Positions 42,641-62,065 of a DNA stretch of 64,000 nucleotides are shown piece by piece. This stretch comes from Theropithecus gelada (Eukaryota; Chordata; Mammalia; Primates; Cercopithecidae), in NCBI RefSeq assembly GCF_003255815.1, contig NC_037670.1, forward strand, positions 71,265,624 to 71,329,623. Direction: 5' to 3'. The notes below the pieces were generated by a model. The model did not search any database. It saw nothing but the letters and a program-made list of their open reading frames with translations, and had not been told where the DNA came from. Both the position numbers and the translations under genes were made by a program. Each line of letters starts with the position of its first letter. Position 1 is the stretch's first letter.

Positions 42641-44795
42641 TTAATTATAGGAAAGGAAGATATCAGTGAGAAACCAAAGATTACAAAAGGTGGTTTAGCT
42701 CTCCTTGAAAAATATACTCAGTTGGTATACTGTAACACTTGGCTATATGTAGGCAATGTCACTACAGGGCAAATACACTTACTGTGTTCTAGAGGCCGCC
42801 CTTTCTTATGCAGCAAATACAATATGCACTGCATGAGAAGCTTGAGAGTGGATTCTAATCAAGGTCTATTGACCTTGGATATCACGCATGTGGGAAGGTG
42901 GGTGTGGTGAGAAAAGTGTTAAGGCAAGAGTAGATGGCCATGTTCAACTTTACAAAATTTCATGGAAAACTGGCAGTATTTTGAACTGCATCTTCTTTGG
43001 TACTGGTACCTGCAGAAACAGTGTGAGAAATTAAGTCCTGGTTCACTGCGCAGGAGCAGAGATGGTCAAGGATATGGAAAAAGCAGAAATTTGCAAAGAA
43101 AGCTGATACCCATGTATAGTTCCCATTCATCTCAAATACATCTGCTACCTTTTTAAGCTAAGTCCTAGACATATCGGGGATAACATAGGGGTTGATTAGT
43201 GACCACAGTTATCAGAAGCAGAGAAATGTAATTCCATATTTTATTTGAAACTTGTTCCATATTTTAATTGGATATTGAATGATTGGGTTATCAAACACCC
43301 AGAAACTTTAATTTTGTTAAATTTATATGGCTTTGAAATAGAAGTATAAATTGCTACCATTTTTTGATAACATTGAAAGATAGTATTTTACCATCTTTAA
43401 TAATCTTGGAAAATACAAACCCTGTGAACAATCACCCTTTCACCTAGTAGCATGAGGCCAAAAGTAAAGGCTTTAAATTCTAACATATGGGATTCTTAGT
43501 AGTATGTTTTTTTTTTGAAACCAGGGTGGCTCTATCTTAGCTTACTATCTCCTCACTCTTTCTCTAAGGCTAAACTCTAGGCTCTTAAAAATCTGCCCAC
43601 ACCAATCTCAGAAGCTCTGAAAAGGATTTGTCTTCAAATATCTTTTAATAGTAATATGTATTTTATGGACCAAATTGACATTTTCTATTTTTATTTTTCC
43701 AAAAAAATCAGGTGAATTTCAGCACACTGAGTTGGGAATTTCTTATCCCAGAAGACCAACCAATTTCATATTTATTTAAGATTGATTCCATACTCCATTT
43801 TCAAGGAGAATCCCTGCAGTCTCCTTAAAGGTAGAACAAATGCTTTTTATTTATTTATTTTTCCACCATTGTGGGATTGGACTTTTAAGAGGTGACTCTA
43901 AAAAACAGAGAACAAATATGTCTCAGTTGTATTAAGCATGGACCTATATTATCATATTCACTTAAAAAAATGATTTCCTGTGCACCTTTTGGCAACTTCT
44001 CTTTTCAAGGTGGAGAAAAACTTAGTCACCCTGAAAACCCACAAAATAAATAAAACTTGTAGATGTGGGGAGAAGGCTTGGGGGTGGACATCGTATGTGT
44101 TTAAATTAAACCCTGTATCACTGAGAAGCTGTTGTATGGGTCAGAGAAAACGAATGCTTAGAAGCTGTTCACATCTTCAAGAGCAGAAGCAAACCACATG
44201 TCTCAGCTATATTATTATTTATTTTTTATGCATAAAGTGAATCATTTCTTCTGTATTAATTTCCAATGGGTTTTACCCTCTATTTAAATGCTTTGAAAAA
44301 CAGTGCATTGACAATGGGTTGATATTTTTCTTTAAAAGAAAAATATAATTATGAAAGCCAAGATAATCTGAAGCCCGTTTTATTTTAAAACTTTTTATGT
44401 TCTGTGGTTGATGTTGTTTGTTTGTTTGTTTTTATTTTGTTGGATTTTTACTCTATTTTTTTGTTTTGTTTTGTTTTTTTTTGCATACTACATGCAGTTC
44501 TTTAACCAATGTCTGTTTGGCTAATGTAATTAAAGTTGTTAATTTATATGAGTGCATTTCAACTATGTCAATGGTTTCTTAATATTTATTGTGTAGAAGT
44601 ACTGGTAATTTTTTTATTTACAATATGTTTAAAGAGATAACAGTTTGATATGTTTTCATGTGTTTATAGCAGAAGTTATTTATTTCTATGGCATTCCAGC
44701 GGATATTTTGGTGTTTGCGAGGCATGCAGTCAATATTTTGTACAGTTAGTGGACAGTATTCAGCAACGCCTGATAGCTTCTTTGGCCTTATGTTA

Positions 44796-44801
44796 AATAA
44801 A
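44796..44801 (+). terminator. INHBA: distal INHBA poly(A) signal AATAAA
   Basis: A canonical AATAAA is followed within 20 nt by the GT-rich 'cctgtttgggatgta'. With the spliced leader and CDS it predicts an mRNA of about 6.1 kb before the tail, close to the largest known INHBA mRNA. Confidence 0.75.
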
Positions 44802-44820
44802 AAGACCTGTTTGGGATGTA

Positions 44821-47800
44821 TTTTTTATTTTTATTTTTATTTTATGTCTTATTTATTTTCCATGATCAACTTTGCACACATATTGACACATCCTTTGCTG
44901 GGTGATAATTTTGTTTTTACTGTAATTATCCAGAAGAGGATGAGAAACAGACTGAATGTGGGAGAGAACAAAAGCTGGAGTGAGAGAGCTCAAGTAGAAA
45001 AAGAATAGATATTGCCATGGCAGAGGCTGTTAATGGGCTGCAGATGCTTGGATCAGCAATATTTATATTTTATTCTTTTGTTGATTTCCCATTTCTTCAA
45101 GTGTAGTGGCAACTACTCACAGGAAATAAAGAGATATTAATTCCTTCCCTCCCTCTTTCCTTCTTCCTCCTTTTCTTTCCAGTTAGAAAACTGGAAATGC
45201 ATGGAGCAACTAGAGCTAGAGAACTATATACATGGGGAAAAAATGTACTTAGTCTTATTACTGGGACCAACAGAGTTGGAATTTGGAATTACAAAAGTAA
45301 GGTCAAACATTAATTGATAGGTCGACTTTTTCTTCTCTAGTTTTTCTCTATTATCTGTGCCCATCTCAGAGTTTACATGGAGAAAGTAAGCTCCACAACT
45401 GCTCATTTGGACCAGGAATGTCCCATGTATCGCCTCATTTAATATTCACATATCATCATTTTAACCACCCTGCACAGGTGTTATTGCTGCTTTTACAGAT
45501 GAATCTGAGGCATGGTTGAGTAACATTAATTGGAATTAAAATTCCAACCCAGGTCTATATTCAAATCTAAAGTTAATTTTCTTTTTGTTCTTCCATAATT
45601 GCATTTTTGTGTTAATTTTCTTATGTAGTGAAAAAAAAGGGGTGAGTGGACTGAGTGTAGAAGTCACTTCTAACTTTTTAACACAGAGACACTTCATACC
45701 CACCAGATAGTTCACTGGCACTTATCTTGAAGTGAAATGCCAACTTCATGTAAATTTATACTAAACCCTTTTTACTTTAGCAGGAAAGTTTCGATTTTTA
45801 AGTTAGAAAATGGGAATTGTTAGTTTTGCTTTATATTTATTACTTTGCCTTATCTTGCTATTCTCATATTTTGCTAGGGGTATTCCAAAGTACTTTATTT
45901 TACTTTGTGGGCAGTGGGACATTTGTGTGTGCGTGTATGTGTGTGTGTGCCTGCGGGTACACACATGAGCACTTGCATTAGCCTTTATTTCCTGCCAAGT
46001 TTAACAATGAATACATTTTAGGGGCGAAGTAAAAACTTCACTGAATTATAAACGAGTAAACTTGTAATGAAGTTTATATAGATGTTATCATAATCAAGGT
46101 GAAAATTACTGAAAGAAAACAAAGTGAAGTATAGAAAAATACTTTGAATGTGCATATATATGTATATATATACACATACGTATACATGAAGTATATGAAT
46201 ATGTGTGTGTATATATGATATCTGTACACATACATGTGGGACTGAGAAAGAGAATGTGTCATCATTTAACATCAAAATCCATTCCATATAGGAGTTTAAT
46301 CCTTTCTTAGAAAACAATTGTCTGAGGAGTTGTACAAATTGAAAAAAGGGAATAGAACAGTGTAATAATTCTTTTTTTCTATCAAATCAAGTGCCAGCTC
46401 CTTTAATAGTATTCCAGTGTTTCTACATTAATCCAACATCAAGTCTTCTTTCAGCCATAATAAGTCAGGATTCATTAGAAATTCTCCATTACACCCTTTT
46501 AGGCTTTTGTTAATTGTTCTGTAATTAGTGCCTACAGTAAGAAAAACAGGAAAGGCAAACTGTCCACAAGCAAAGAACCACAGAGCTGTTTCAGGCTTCT
46601 TAGAAATGAACAATTGCCGCGTTTGATGATCTCCAGTTTCAAGAAGAGCCCATAATCCTGGGCGTTCCACCATGACTTCAAATTCTCTCAACAGACACCA
46701 GAGAAGCATTTTTCCTGCAGAAAGCTTGGCAGTTGAAATCTGGAGGTGGTTTTGGGAAATATTAGGCCAACTGAGTGAATAAAAATGATGAAGAATGTTT
46801 TTTGGTTTAGCTAACTTCTCTTCAGGAAGACGTCAGGGGAAGTGTTGAGAGAAGGTCCCATCATTGTCAGAAAAGAGCAATGAGCCACCTAGGGCTAGAG
46901 TTAATTTCCTACTGTAATTCTTGCTGTCATGGTGGTGGTGGTGCCTGCATCACTGTTATGTGGCGGACCCAGTGTTCTAACACAAATACTATAATGTGGC
47001 AACAAAAGTTCCCATGGAATACGCCTTTCATTAAAGAAGTTTTTATCAACACAGTTGAGTTCCCCAGCCTAAACCATTTAAAAAGTTTGGTGCTTACATG
47101 GGATAAAGGCAGTCATTAAGGGGAAACTCTTCCATTGTGAAAGGAAGAAAGGAAAAAAGAAAGAAGGAAAAAAAGACAAACCGTGCTAATCTATGCCAGA
47201 AACAGGCAGGCCTAAGGCAGGAGAATGACAAAGCATTGTGCTTCAAAGTGTTTATTGTTACAGCTTCCAACCACTTTGAAGACAACCATCAAACCCTCCT
47301 AAATGAAACCAAGAAGGCTTCTTGCCATTGATGTGACAACAAATGTTTGTGTTTCATGGCAGATCTACTTATCCCTCAAAGACTCTAAGTTGTCAGTACA
47401 TAGGATATTTTTTAAAGATAAAGCTAATTTTCCATCTAAGTAATCATATCCTAAATGTGATCTAATTGCCAACCAGATGAAATGCTTAGGTTCTCTCAGT
47501 GGCATACATTTAGTAACTATTAATATACCAAATATTATGGGGTTCACACTTCTGAAGTCAACTAACTTCTATGTTCTCAAAAGAGTGAATTTAAACCAGT
47601 CTCCATCAGATCATGGACTAGCCCATACTGCCATGAAGTTACTAATGGCCTCAGATTGAAAACATGGAGTAGGAAAATAGTCCTTTCCTTTTGGGCTTTG
47701 GATAATAAGATATGTATTACAATTAAAAATTAGCTAATTGGGCTGGTTGAATCATTAATTTAACCACTGTATGAAAACCTTCTAGGGTAGAGGACTTAAG

Positions 47801-48426
47801 AGTGATCTACAAGCTCAATACGGTCAAGGTTAACAGATAGGGTGGCTTTTTGATTGCTTTAAAGAGGAATGGACAGCAAATGTTAGCTGGTCCAACCAAT
47901 GTCCCCAGCAAGCCAAGTGTCAGCAGCTTCAAAGAAACAAGACAAGCTTGCCTTCCTTTTCCTAAGACAGCAAGTTCCCAGTCCACCACCTGACCACCCC
48001 AGCTTACTCCTGCAATTAGGCATCACCAGTGAGTGAGAAAAGGTGATAGGTGAACAGCTTTTATCTTTGGGCTTTAAACATTTTACAAACCAGGGAATGT
48101 AACCTTAACCCATTATTGTATTGAGCAAGCACACATTTATGATTCTGACTCAATTCATCCATCACCCAGAAGACTGATTTTCAAAGTAATAATCCCAGAA
48201 TTGATAGTAGATGGATTAAGCACTGAAAGTAAATTTTATAGAAAAAAAATCCCTGTAATAAACACCATTCAGGTGATCATATATGGGAAAATAATAGATG
48301 CAATCTAGGAGCCATGAGGCCAAGATCAAGTGCCTTTCTCTATCCTCTACTGTAACTTAGATGTGTCAAAGAATAGTCTGATGAAGGCATGGGCTGGCCT
48401 TTGGGGATCAAATTGCTTGAGATTTC
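44821..48426. other. INHBA downstream flank
   Basis: Contains a CT-rich tract (45141-45180), a MIR (45425-45580) and a TA/TG-rich low-complexity stretch (46140-46215). No gene is supported. Confidence 0.5.
45425..45580 (+). repeat. MIR relic
   Basis: 'cctcatttaatattcacata', then 'ttttacagatgaatctgagg', then 'aattccaacccaggtct' in MIR order. Confidence 0.65.
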
Positions 48427-48733
<307 letters not shown>

Positions 48734-48746
48734 CAAATTGCTTGAG

Positions 48747-52569
<3,823 letters not shown>

Positions 52570-53687
52570 TAGTTTTCAAAGTATGATAAATATACTATTT
52601 TCAATGTAGTTCTTAAAGAATGATAGTGACCATGTGACACAACCTTGGTTAAGTTGTATTTCTGATTGCACATTTTTAAACCTTGAGTGCTATATTTTCT
52701 GTACTGTTTTCAAGTAGAGCCAATCTCAGAGTCTCTTTGGATTCATATGCTACATATTTACCATGACCCTCTAATGTAAAGTCATTGGAAATGCACTTAT
52801 TGTAGACCTGTCACTTCTCAGAGACCTACAACAGAAAACTTTTCTCCTTGAAAAGGTAGAAGGGCCCCTTTGGCCCATTGAGAGAGTACATGCTATTAGA
52901 ACAAGTGAAGCTGAGTTAACTGTCAGGAGAGGAAAGTGTTGGTAGATGTTTCTGATCATTATAGTTCTACATGCTGTAATGTTTGGCTTCCATGTATTTT
53001 TTTTTTTCTTAGCAAGTGAATTTAAAAATAAGTAAATAAAATCAAATGTACAACATAATGAAGAGAATCACTTCCTAGTTAGATAATAACAAATTTTAGG
53101 TTAGCCGCTTAGCAGCTCTGGGGCATTGGACAAGTTATTTAAATTTAATAACCATTTTTCCTTCTTTTTACATTTGGAATAAAAATGTATATTCTTGATA
53201 GAGCTATTTGAAAAATTTTAAGTGGAAAGACATCTAAATGGTGGAGCTTAGTGTCTGACATGGTGAGTTCACCATCAATTCCTGCTAGAAATATTTAATT
53301 ATATTTTTATGGCTCCAACCTCTAAAAATGTTCAGAAATACCTCCCTCGATCATATCGTGGGCCCAGGCATTCCAAGACACTAGTTTTGACAGTGGCCCC
53401 ATGGGATGTTTTAGGAATAGATGTGGCTGTTGTTTACTCTCCCAGATGTGGTTGTTAATAAATCATAGAGCTGTTTTTGACCCAAACATCTTTCTTTAAT
53501 AATCCTGTTATAAATATTCATTTGAGCTTAGGTTACCTCTTGAGGTAACAAATTCTATCAGTTTAACGTATAAATTAAAGTAGCAGCTAATTTATTTGAA
53601 TTGAAAGAAACTGAAGTGTCTCTTGTAAAGAATGCTTATTTTGTATATAATTGAAGAACGGTCTTTTAAATACTGAAAAAAATAGTG

Positions 53688-53986
53688 GGCTGGCACAGTG
53701 GCTCATGCCTATAATCCCAGCACTTTGGGAGGCCGAGGTTGGTGGATCAATTGAGGTCAGGAGTTAGAGACCAGCCGGGCCAACATGGTGAAACCCTGTC
53801 TCTACTGAAAATACAAAAATTAGTGGAGCATGGTGGCCGGCCTGTAATCCCAGCTACTCCGGGGGCTGAGGCAGAAGAATTGCTTGAACTCAGGAGGCAG
53901 AGGTTGCAGTGAGCCAAGATTGCACCACTGCACTCCAGCCTAGGTGACAAAAAACGAAACTATGTCTCAAAAAATAATAATAATAA
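53688..53986 (+). mobile_element. Alu
   Basis: Plus-strand Alu with an (AAT)n tail and a short 'aatagtg' repeat on both sides. Confidence 0.85.
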
Positions 53987-54240
53987 TAGTGTATGTGCAG
54001 CTATAAGAAGTAGAAATCTGACTAAGCAGGTTTAAATAATAAGGGCATTTGTTGTTCATGTAGTTGAAGACCAAATTTTCAGGAATGGTCTAATCATGGC
54101 ACCAGCTCTATGACCTTATAGTCCTCTGATGGCTCCATTCATCAGTATTTTGACTTGTCATTAGGCATATGATCACAAAAGACCCTTAGGAAAAACCTGG
54201 GCATTATTCATCTTCACTTGTATTCAGAATATATTGCTTC

Positions 54241-54639
54241 TGTTAAATCAAATTTAGCCTAAAGCTGCCTCCTTACATATTTTAAGTTCAGTCTAAAGGT
54301 TTCTCCGTACGTCGTAAAGTATTATAAGGAGATGTGTAAACAGGTGGTAGCCTACACTTGTGCCAATCACTATGTTTTGGCCAATCAAATGTGACCGATT
54401 GTTCAAACTGTGTTCAAATAAGGTAAATGCCAAATCATAACCAATCCAGTTGTCTCTGTACCTCACTTCCGTTTTCTGTACATCACTTTCTTTTTTCTGT
54501 CCATAAATCTTTGTCCATCACGTGGCTGCACTGGAGTCCCAGAGCCTACTCTGGCTCAGGAGGCTGTCTGATTTGCAAACAGTTCATTGCTCAATTAAAC
54601 TCCTTTAAATTTAATTTGGCTGAAGTTTTTCTTTAAACA
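54241..54639. mobile_element. solo LTR of an old endogenous retrovirus
   Basis: 399 bp starting TG (tgttaaatc) and ending CA (tttaaaca), with the exact 4 bp duplication 'cttc' at 54237-54240 and 54640-54643. The right part ('cattgctcaattaaactcc') looks like an LTR poly(A) region read on the + strand. No internal viral sequence is present. Family not assigned. Confidence 0.75.
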
Positions 54640-54643
54640 CTTC

Positions 54644-56319
54644 CCATGGTATTCTTTTAAACGCAAGGAAGACATTTCACAAAAGTTACTGGTAAGTCTT
54701 CCCTAGTGACTTTCTGGACCAAGTTGGCACAGACCAATCACAAGGACAGGAATCCATGATTGACTAAGACAAATCAGAACCAACTTCCAGAGATAGGGTC
54801 AATTCCCTAAATTGCTTTGCTACTAGATAATGTGGGACTGGATAGGGTGAATGATAGAGAGTCAAACATCACAAGTGCCAGAATTTTATTTTAATATACT
54901 TGAGGGAACTCTTTGTGCTGTTCTATGTTCTACATCCTTAAATAGACAACACCGAACATAATTTTGCCTTAGTTTTTGGATGATGATTCAGAAATTGTTC
55001 AGGTATAATCTCAGTCACTTCTATTTAATTAGGCAGGTCTGTTTGCTCTTAAACTAAATAGTTTCTGGATATTTTTTGAATTCCATGACTACTCTTCTAA
55101 ATACTTTGTCTCTTCAGTCATCGTGATGCTAACAACTTAAGTTCTTGTGATAGACAGCAATCTCCTTCCCAATTTTACTTTGCTATGGGAGTAAATATTG
55201 TAGGAAACCTCTTAATCGATCCCACTTAATTTACTTTGTGATTGATGGACGATTCTGATTTCCACATAAAACACATGCCTGATGCTCTCAGAAGATTGAA
55301 TATGTGTAACTAGTGAGTCACTCTGTGCAATGCCTGTGCATTTTTGCTCTCACTAGCTGAACTGTATGCTTCTTAAGGGTCAGGCATGTTTGTTCCCAAA
55401 CCTGTTTCTGCCAGTTGTATTTGGGACTGTATCCCATAAAAATTTAAGAAATCTAAGAAAAGCAAAACAAAACTCAAGTTAACAAACAAATACATTTTTT
55501 TCTATAAGAGTTCAAGGAAAGTCATTAAAACAAAACAAAACAAAAATGGCCATAGAAGAGACAGATATAAAATAAAAAACACTAAACATAGAAAGGTTCT
55601 ACATACATAGGTTTTAGCAGGGATCTTTAAGTTTGTGGTCTACTTAAAGAATCCCAAACTGGACATTGTAGAATATGCATTATAAATGTGATTCATACAA
55701 GAAAGATGATGGCAAACTCTGATCAATAGATCTACTCTCGAAGAAAAGGCCTTGGTCATGAATCAAAAGCTTGATGAATGAACATACAATGATGTATTTT
55801 AAGTTAAAACCTAATGTTAAATGTATATATCATTTTGTATAATTACCCTCTTTAACTAACTTCTATTAACTAACTAACTTCACATCAGACAAGAAGACTC
55901 ACGGTATACTGGAAGGGTGAGGTAGGAAGTGTGCGTGTGTGTGTGTGTGTGTGTGTTTACATGTTTGTTTGTTGGTGAGGGATGGTTGTTGGGATATAAG
56001 AGTCAGAATGTTAAGTCCTTACCCAATGTCTAAGTCATTTAGACTTTAGACATTGTCTAAAGTTAATGAATCAAAAATCATATAAATATACATTCTTTAG
56101 CACTTAAAAATAACTATTCAAAAAAAGCTAAAAGTGTTAAAAAAGTATTTGTCTTTGGAAAGCAGGGTTATGATAGTGGAGGGTGGGGCTACATATAAAG
56201 GCTATTGTTTTCACTATGTGCTTATTGTTTCTGAGTTTTTTAATGATGTATAAATTTTACTTTTATAAATATCAACATATTAAACAGGAGCATCTACCAG
56301 TCCTGATTTTGCTGTGGCA
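54644..56319. other. intergenic DNA
   Basis: A (TG)n run at about 55931-55957. Nothing else that I can assign. Confidence 0.45.
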
Positions 56320-57130
56320 GCCAGCCTCTAACACAGCCCCCACAGACCCTGGCTTCCTGTATCACACCCATGTGTCCTCCCCTCCTACATCTCATGTCAT
56401 ATCAGATTGGTACGTGTGGCCACTAAGATGCTACAAAGGATGGCAAGTCAGTTCTGAGATTAGATTAGAAAAGACCCTGTGGCTTTGTCAGAGGCATTGG
56501 AACCAGAGCGACTCCATTTTGAGTGAGGGCTAGGGCAATGAGGCTGAGACTTGCTGTACTGCATTCTCAGAAAGTTAGGCATTCCTGGACTAGATGTTTA
56601 TGGTTGAGGGAACAAATTAATAATGTTTACTAAACAGATCCAGACTTGGGAGTGTCCGGATATCCGGATCCCGGGATGACAAAGACATTCCTAATTTTGC
56701 TTTAAAGATAATAATATTAAATCTTACAAAGTATAGTAATTAAAACAAGTGATCCTTTATCACAAACTCTTGTAGCAGAGCACATCTCCCCATTTAAACA
56801 AGCACTGTACCTAGGGTAGATGCGTTCCTCCTGTAACTTTCAGGAACGCCCTACTCTGTCTATGGAGTAGCTGTTCTTTCATCCCTACTTTCTTAATAAA
56901 CTCGTTTTTGATTTGCACTGCAGACTTGCCCTGAATTCTTTCTTACACGAGATCCAAGAACCCTCTCTTGGGGTCTGGATTGGGAACCCTTTCCTGTAAC
57001 AGCTTCTGTCTCCCTCTTTCTCCCTCTCTCTGCATTCTCTCTCTGTCTCCCTAAGTGCTCCTTCAGGGGAAAGCCAGATGCTGCCTTATGAGAGGACTTG
57101 TGGAGAGGCACCTGAACTGAGGAACTGAAA
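56320..57130 (+). mobile_element. older LTR relic (MLT/MER-like), interrupted
   Basis: Left part to 56485 ('tggccactaagatgctacaa', 'ttctgagattagattag') and right part from 57002 ('gcttctgtctccctc', 'gaaagccagatgctgcc') read as one decayed LTR with a younger LTR inside it. Outer ends are approximate. Confidence 0.5.
56486..57001 (+). mobile_element. class I-type solo LTR inserted in the older LTR
   Basis: 516 bp from TG (tgtcagaggcattgg) to CA (cctgtaaca), flanked by 'gctt' at 56482-56485 and 57002-57005. Contains AATAAA ('ttcttaataaactcg') and the well-known tail 'gagatccaagaaccctctct'. No viral genes are present. Family name not assigned. Confidence 0.8.
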
Positions 57131-59366
<2,236 letters not shown>

Positions 59367-59429
59367 CATTTTTCTATCCACTATTGCTCCACTTTTTTTT
59401 CTGTCCTGTATGGTTACTCACCTTTGCCT

Positions 59430-59790
59430 ATACCCAAAAGTTCCAAATGTCATCAACTCTATGATTGACATCTCTCCCATCAGGATCTTCCTATCTATTT
59501 CCACTCTCATCCTCTGGATCTTAAATACTAACAGAGCTGTGCTCATGTCCAGCTCTGCATCCCCTCTCATCTGTGTTATCACAGTTGCCTCCTAATTGAT
59601 GCTTCCTCCTCCAGTCTGCAGCTATCTTTCATGTACACTGATTCATTTTCTTGAAGCAATGTTTTTCAATGAGGTTCTCCTGCTTCAAAACTTCCAGTGG
59701 CTCTTGATTACCGGTAGAATTATGTCCAGGGGTTTTAGTTTGATGCTGAAGACCCTCCATGATCACATCTTTTGTGCTGGGTTTCTTTTC
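59430..59790 (-). repeat. L2 LINE relic, reverse
   Basis: 'cttcaaaacttccagtggctc', shortened here to 'aacttccagtggctc', and 'agaccctccatgatcacat' match the reverse complement of the L2 3' end. Confidence 0.5.
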
Positions 59791-61060
59791 TGAGTTTTGC
59801 TCGTTTCTCTCCCCCAGACCCTGTCGGCCCTTTGCAGCGACTCCAGGCAGGTTATGAATGATCAGCTAGTTCATCCTGAACCAATGCTTTAATTCAAGGG
59901 CAGCAGAGATTAGGTTGTCTGGTTTATTACTTCTGGCCTTGACTACAAGAGATGTAAGGTGAAGGAGGGAAAAAATATAACAAAGCAAAGATGAGTGATG
60001 TGAGAAGATGTAGATTTTTTAAAAAATCACTCCACGTTGAAGCTATCCTGATGTAAACAAGAGTGCTGGGGAAGTCTTTCTCCACAGGCCAGAGGAGGGA
60101 GGTGTGGGCCCCCAATGGGCCATGCCTGTGACTTCAAAGATACGAACGTACCAGTTGGCAATAAATATTTATAAAATGAGACATAGGTATTTAGACCATT
60201 AGCCTGCCACATCATCCTTCTGCACAATAAAACACAAAGTTTAAATCATGATAAAAACAGGCAGAACAAATAGTAGTGGACCTAAATTGAGGCTCGGGTA
60301 AATGTTCAGATTTATTTTAAAACACAGATCTCTGCATATGGGCATTATAGACAAAACCAGATTTTCAAATGGCCACAACTGTTTTGCATTCATCTCCCTT
60401 TGTTTCTTTTATATTTTTAATGAAAGGAAAAGGTTTTCTCTAAACTCATGGTCTCTTTTCTTTTGTCTTATAACACTTCATCATATCCAATAAGACTAGG
60501 GATATCTTTGCCTTGTCAAGTCATGTGATTCATTTGGTAAAATGAAAGAAAGAGGCACTTGACTCTCAGGAGGCACATTCATTTCATCCAAACCAAATTT
60601 TTAAACTTTCTTCAAAGTGTAAGCTAAGCAATTTCCAGCTATGTGTCTAATGCAGAACCTTTCTTCTCCACAGATCTTCCTTGAAATTTGCCTACCACAA
60701 TCACAAACTAATAAGCTTCAGGAGTGAACATAGGCTGTTGAATTCACAGAAAGTTTTAGGGGAAGTTTAGGGCTTATCCCAAATTCTGGCCTTTCTGAAG
60801 TCCTTGCTGATTATAAACTAATGGTTACATTATCTTTCCTTTGAAACTGTGGGAAACAACTAGATAATGGGACAAACTCACTTAAGTGAAGCAGCTAGTG
60901 CCTGACAGAAGTTTAGCGTGCTATACCTTCCAAATGAAAGAGACTGCCTTCCCAGGCACCCTCGACGTCTCTACCTCCGAGGCCTGGCTGCAGGTTGGGG
61001 GGTCTCCCAGTCTGGAGCACTGTCCAAACGCTGTCACTGAGACCACCTTTGTAAAAATTA
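59791..61060. other. intergenic DNA without recognised features
   Basis: No repeat or gene can be assigned. Confidence 0.4.
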
Positions 61061-61830
61061 TGACAGTGAGAAAATTATGACCGTGAAAGAGATCTGCCAT
61101 AACTAACTCTATCTTGCCTTTAACCTGCAAACTGCCCTTGGTCATTTCTGAGTGTGGGGCAAACTAACTTTGGGAGAAATTTAGTTTATAGTTTAAATGA
61201 CAATTGTTCTTCCCCAAACTAAACTACTTTTATAAAACTAATAAAAGACCAAAAGTTGACGAGGATGAGAGGGGCCTGAATTCTGCTAAGATGTTGGTGG
61301 ATTATCAGCCATTGTTATGGAGGTCATGAGATTTTTTAACTTCTTCAAGTACTCCTATAAATAACATCACTATTGTATTAGGTTGGTGCAAAAGTAATCA
61401 TGACTTTTGCCATAATGGCTAAAACCCCGATTACTTTTGCACTAATCTAATAGAGTCTAAGATTGGCCTTTTCAGACTGTGGATTTCTGATGACTGGGTG
61501 GCGCCACTCAGACCCATGACTCATGACAACCAGTCCTGTACCCCCTACCTGGGAGCAGACTCAGCATACAGGAACCATTTTTCACACCCCTATGATTGCC
61601 TCCCCTACCAATCAGCAGCACCCATTCTCTAGCCCCCTGCCCACCAAACTATCTTTAAAAACCTCTAGCCTCCACATTTCTAGAGAGGCTGATCTGAGTA
61701 GTAATACAACTGCAGTCTCCTGTTTAGCCATCTCTACATATATTAAACTCTTTGTCCATTGCAATTACCGTGTCTTAATAAATCAGCTCTATCTGGGAAG
61801 TGGCGGAGACGAACCCATCAGGCAGTTGCA
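61061..61830 (+). mobile_element. ERV LTR (boundaries approximate), split by MADE1
   Basis: LTR-like features in order: 'tgaccgtgaaagagatctgcc' shortened to 'gaccgtgaaagagatct' near the left, 'caatcagcagcacccattct', 'atattaaactctttgtcca' and the end 'ggcagttgca'. A clear target duplication was not found, so the ends are estimates. Confidence 0.6.
61376..61452. mobile_element. MADE1 (mariner-derived MITE)
   Basis: A palindromic element of about 75 bp starting 'ttaggttggtgcaaaagtaa' and ending 'attacttttgcactaatctaa', flanked by TA. MADE1 copies are the source of the primate miR-548 family. Confidence 0.9.
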
Positions 61831-61919
61831 TCATTTCAGCAGGGACTTTTATGGATAGATGTGTGGATTCTGGAGTATAAGCTCCAGAATCACAGGATAT
61901 GGCATGGGAAAATGAACAT

Positions 61920-62065
61920 ACAGCCTAGAGTTTAGTGGTAAAAGATTGAGTTTCACTTAAATGAACTTGAACCAGTGATTTGGAATTTCTGACCTTTAGT
62001 TCTCTCACTTATAAAATGGGAACAATATTGAGTTCTCAGTGTTTTTGTGAGAATTCACTGTGGAA
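61920..62065 (-). repeat. MIR-like relic
   Basis: 'ctctcacttataaaatggga' followed by 'gtttttgtgagaattcac', in the MIR pattern. Confidence 0.45.

Larger units (their letters stand above)
40264..44820 (+). other. INHBA: INHBA 3' UTR
   Basis: This is a long AT-rich untranslated region free of Alu, L1 and LTR copies. It contains an A-rich tract near 40365-40400, a (CA)n repeat at 40767-40806, an ATT-rich run at 41353-41387, and overlapping ATTTA motifs, for example at 43848-43860. Overlapping ATTTA motifs are typical of unstable mRNAs. Several poly(A) signals fit the multiple INHBA mRNA sizes I recall (about 1.7 to 6.4 kb). The distal end is placed just after the AATAAA at 44796. Confidence 0.8.

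Noticed and set aside
46140..46215. TA/TG-rich stretch that could be a structured element
   Set aside because: It is simple low-complexity alternation, and local self-pairing is expected from composition.
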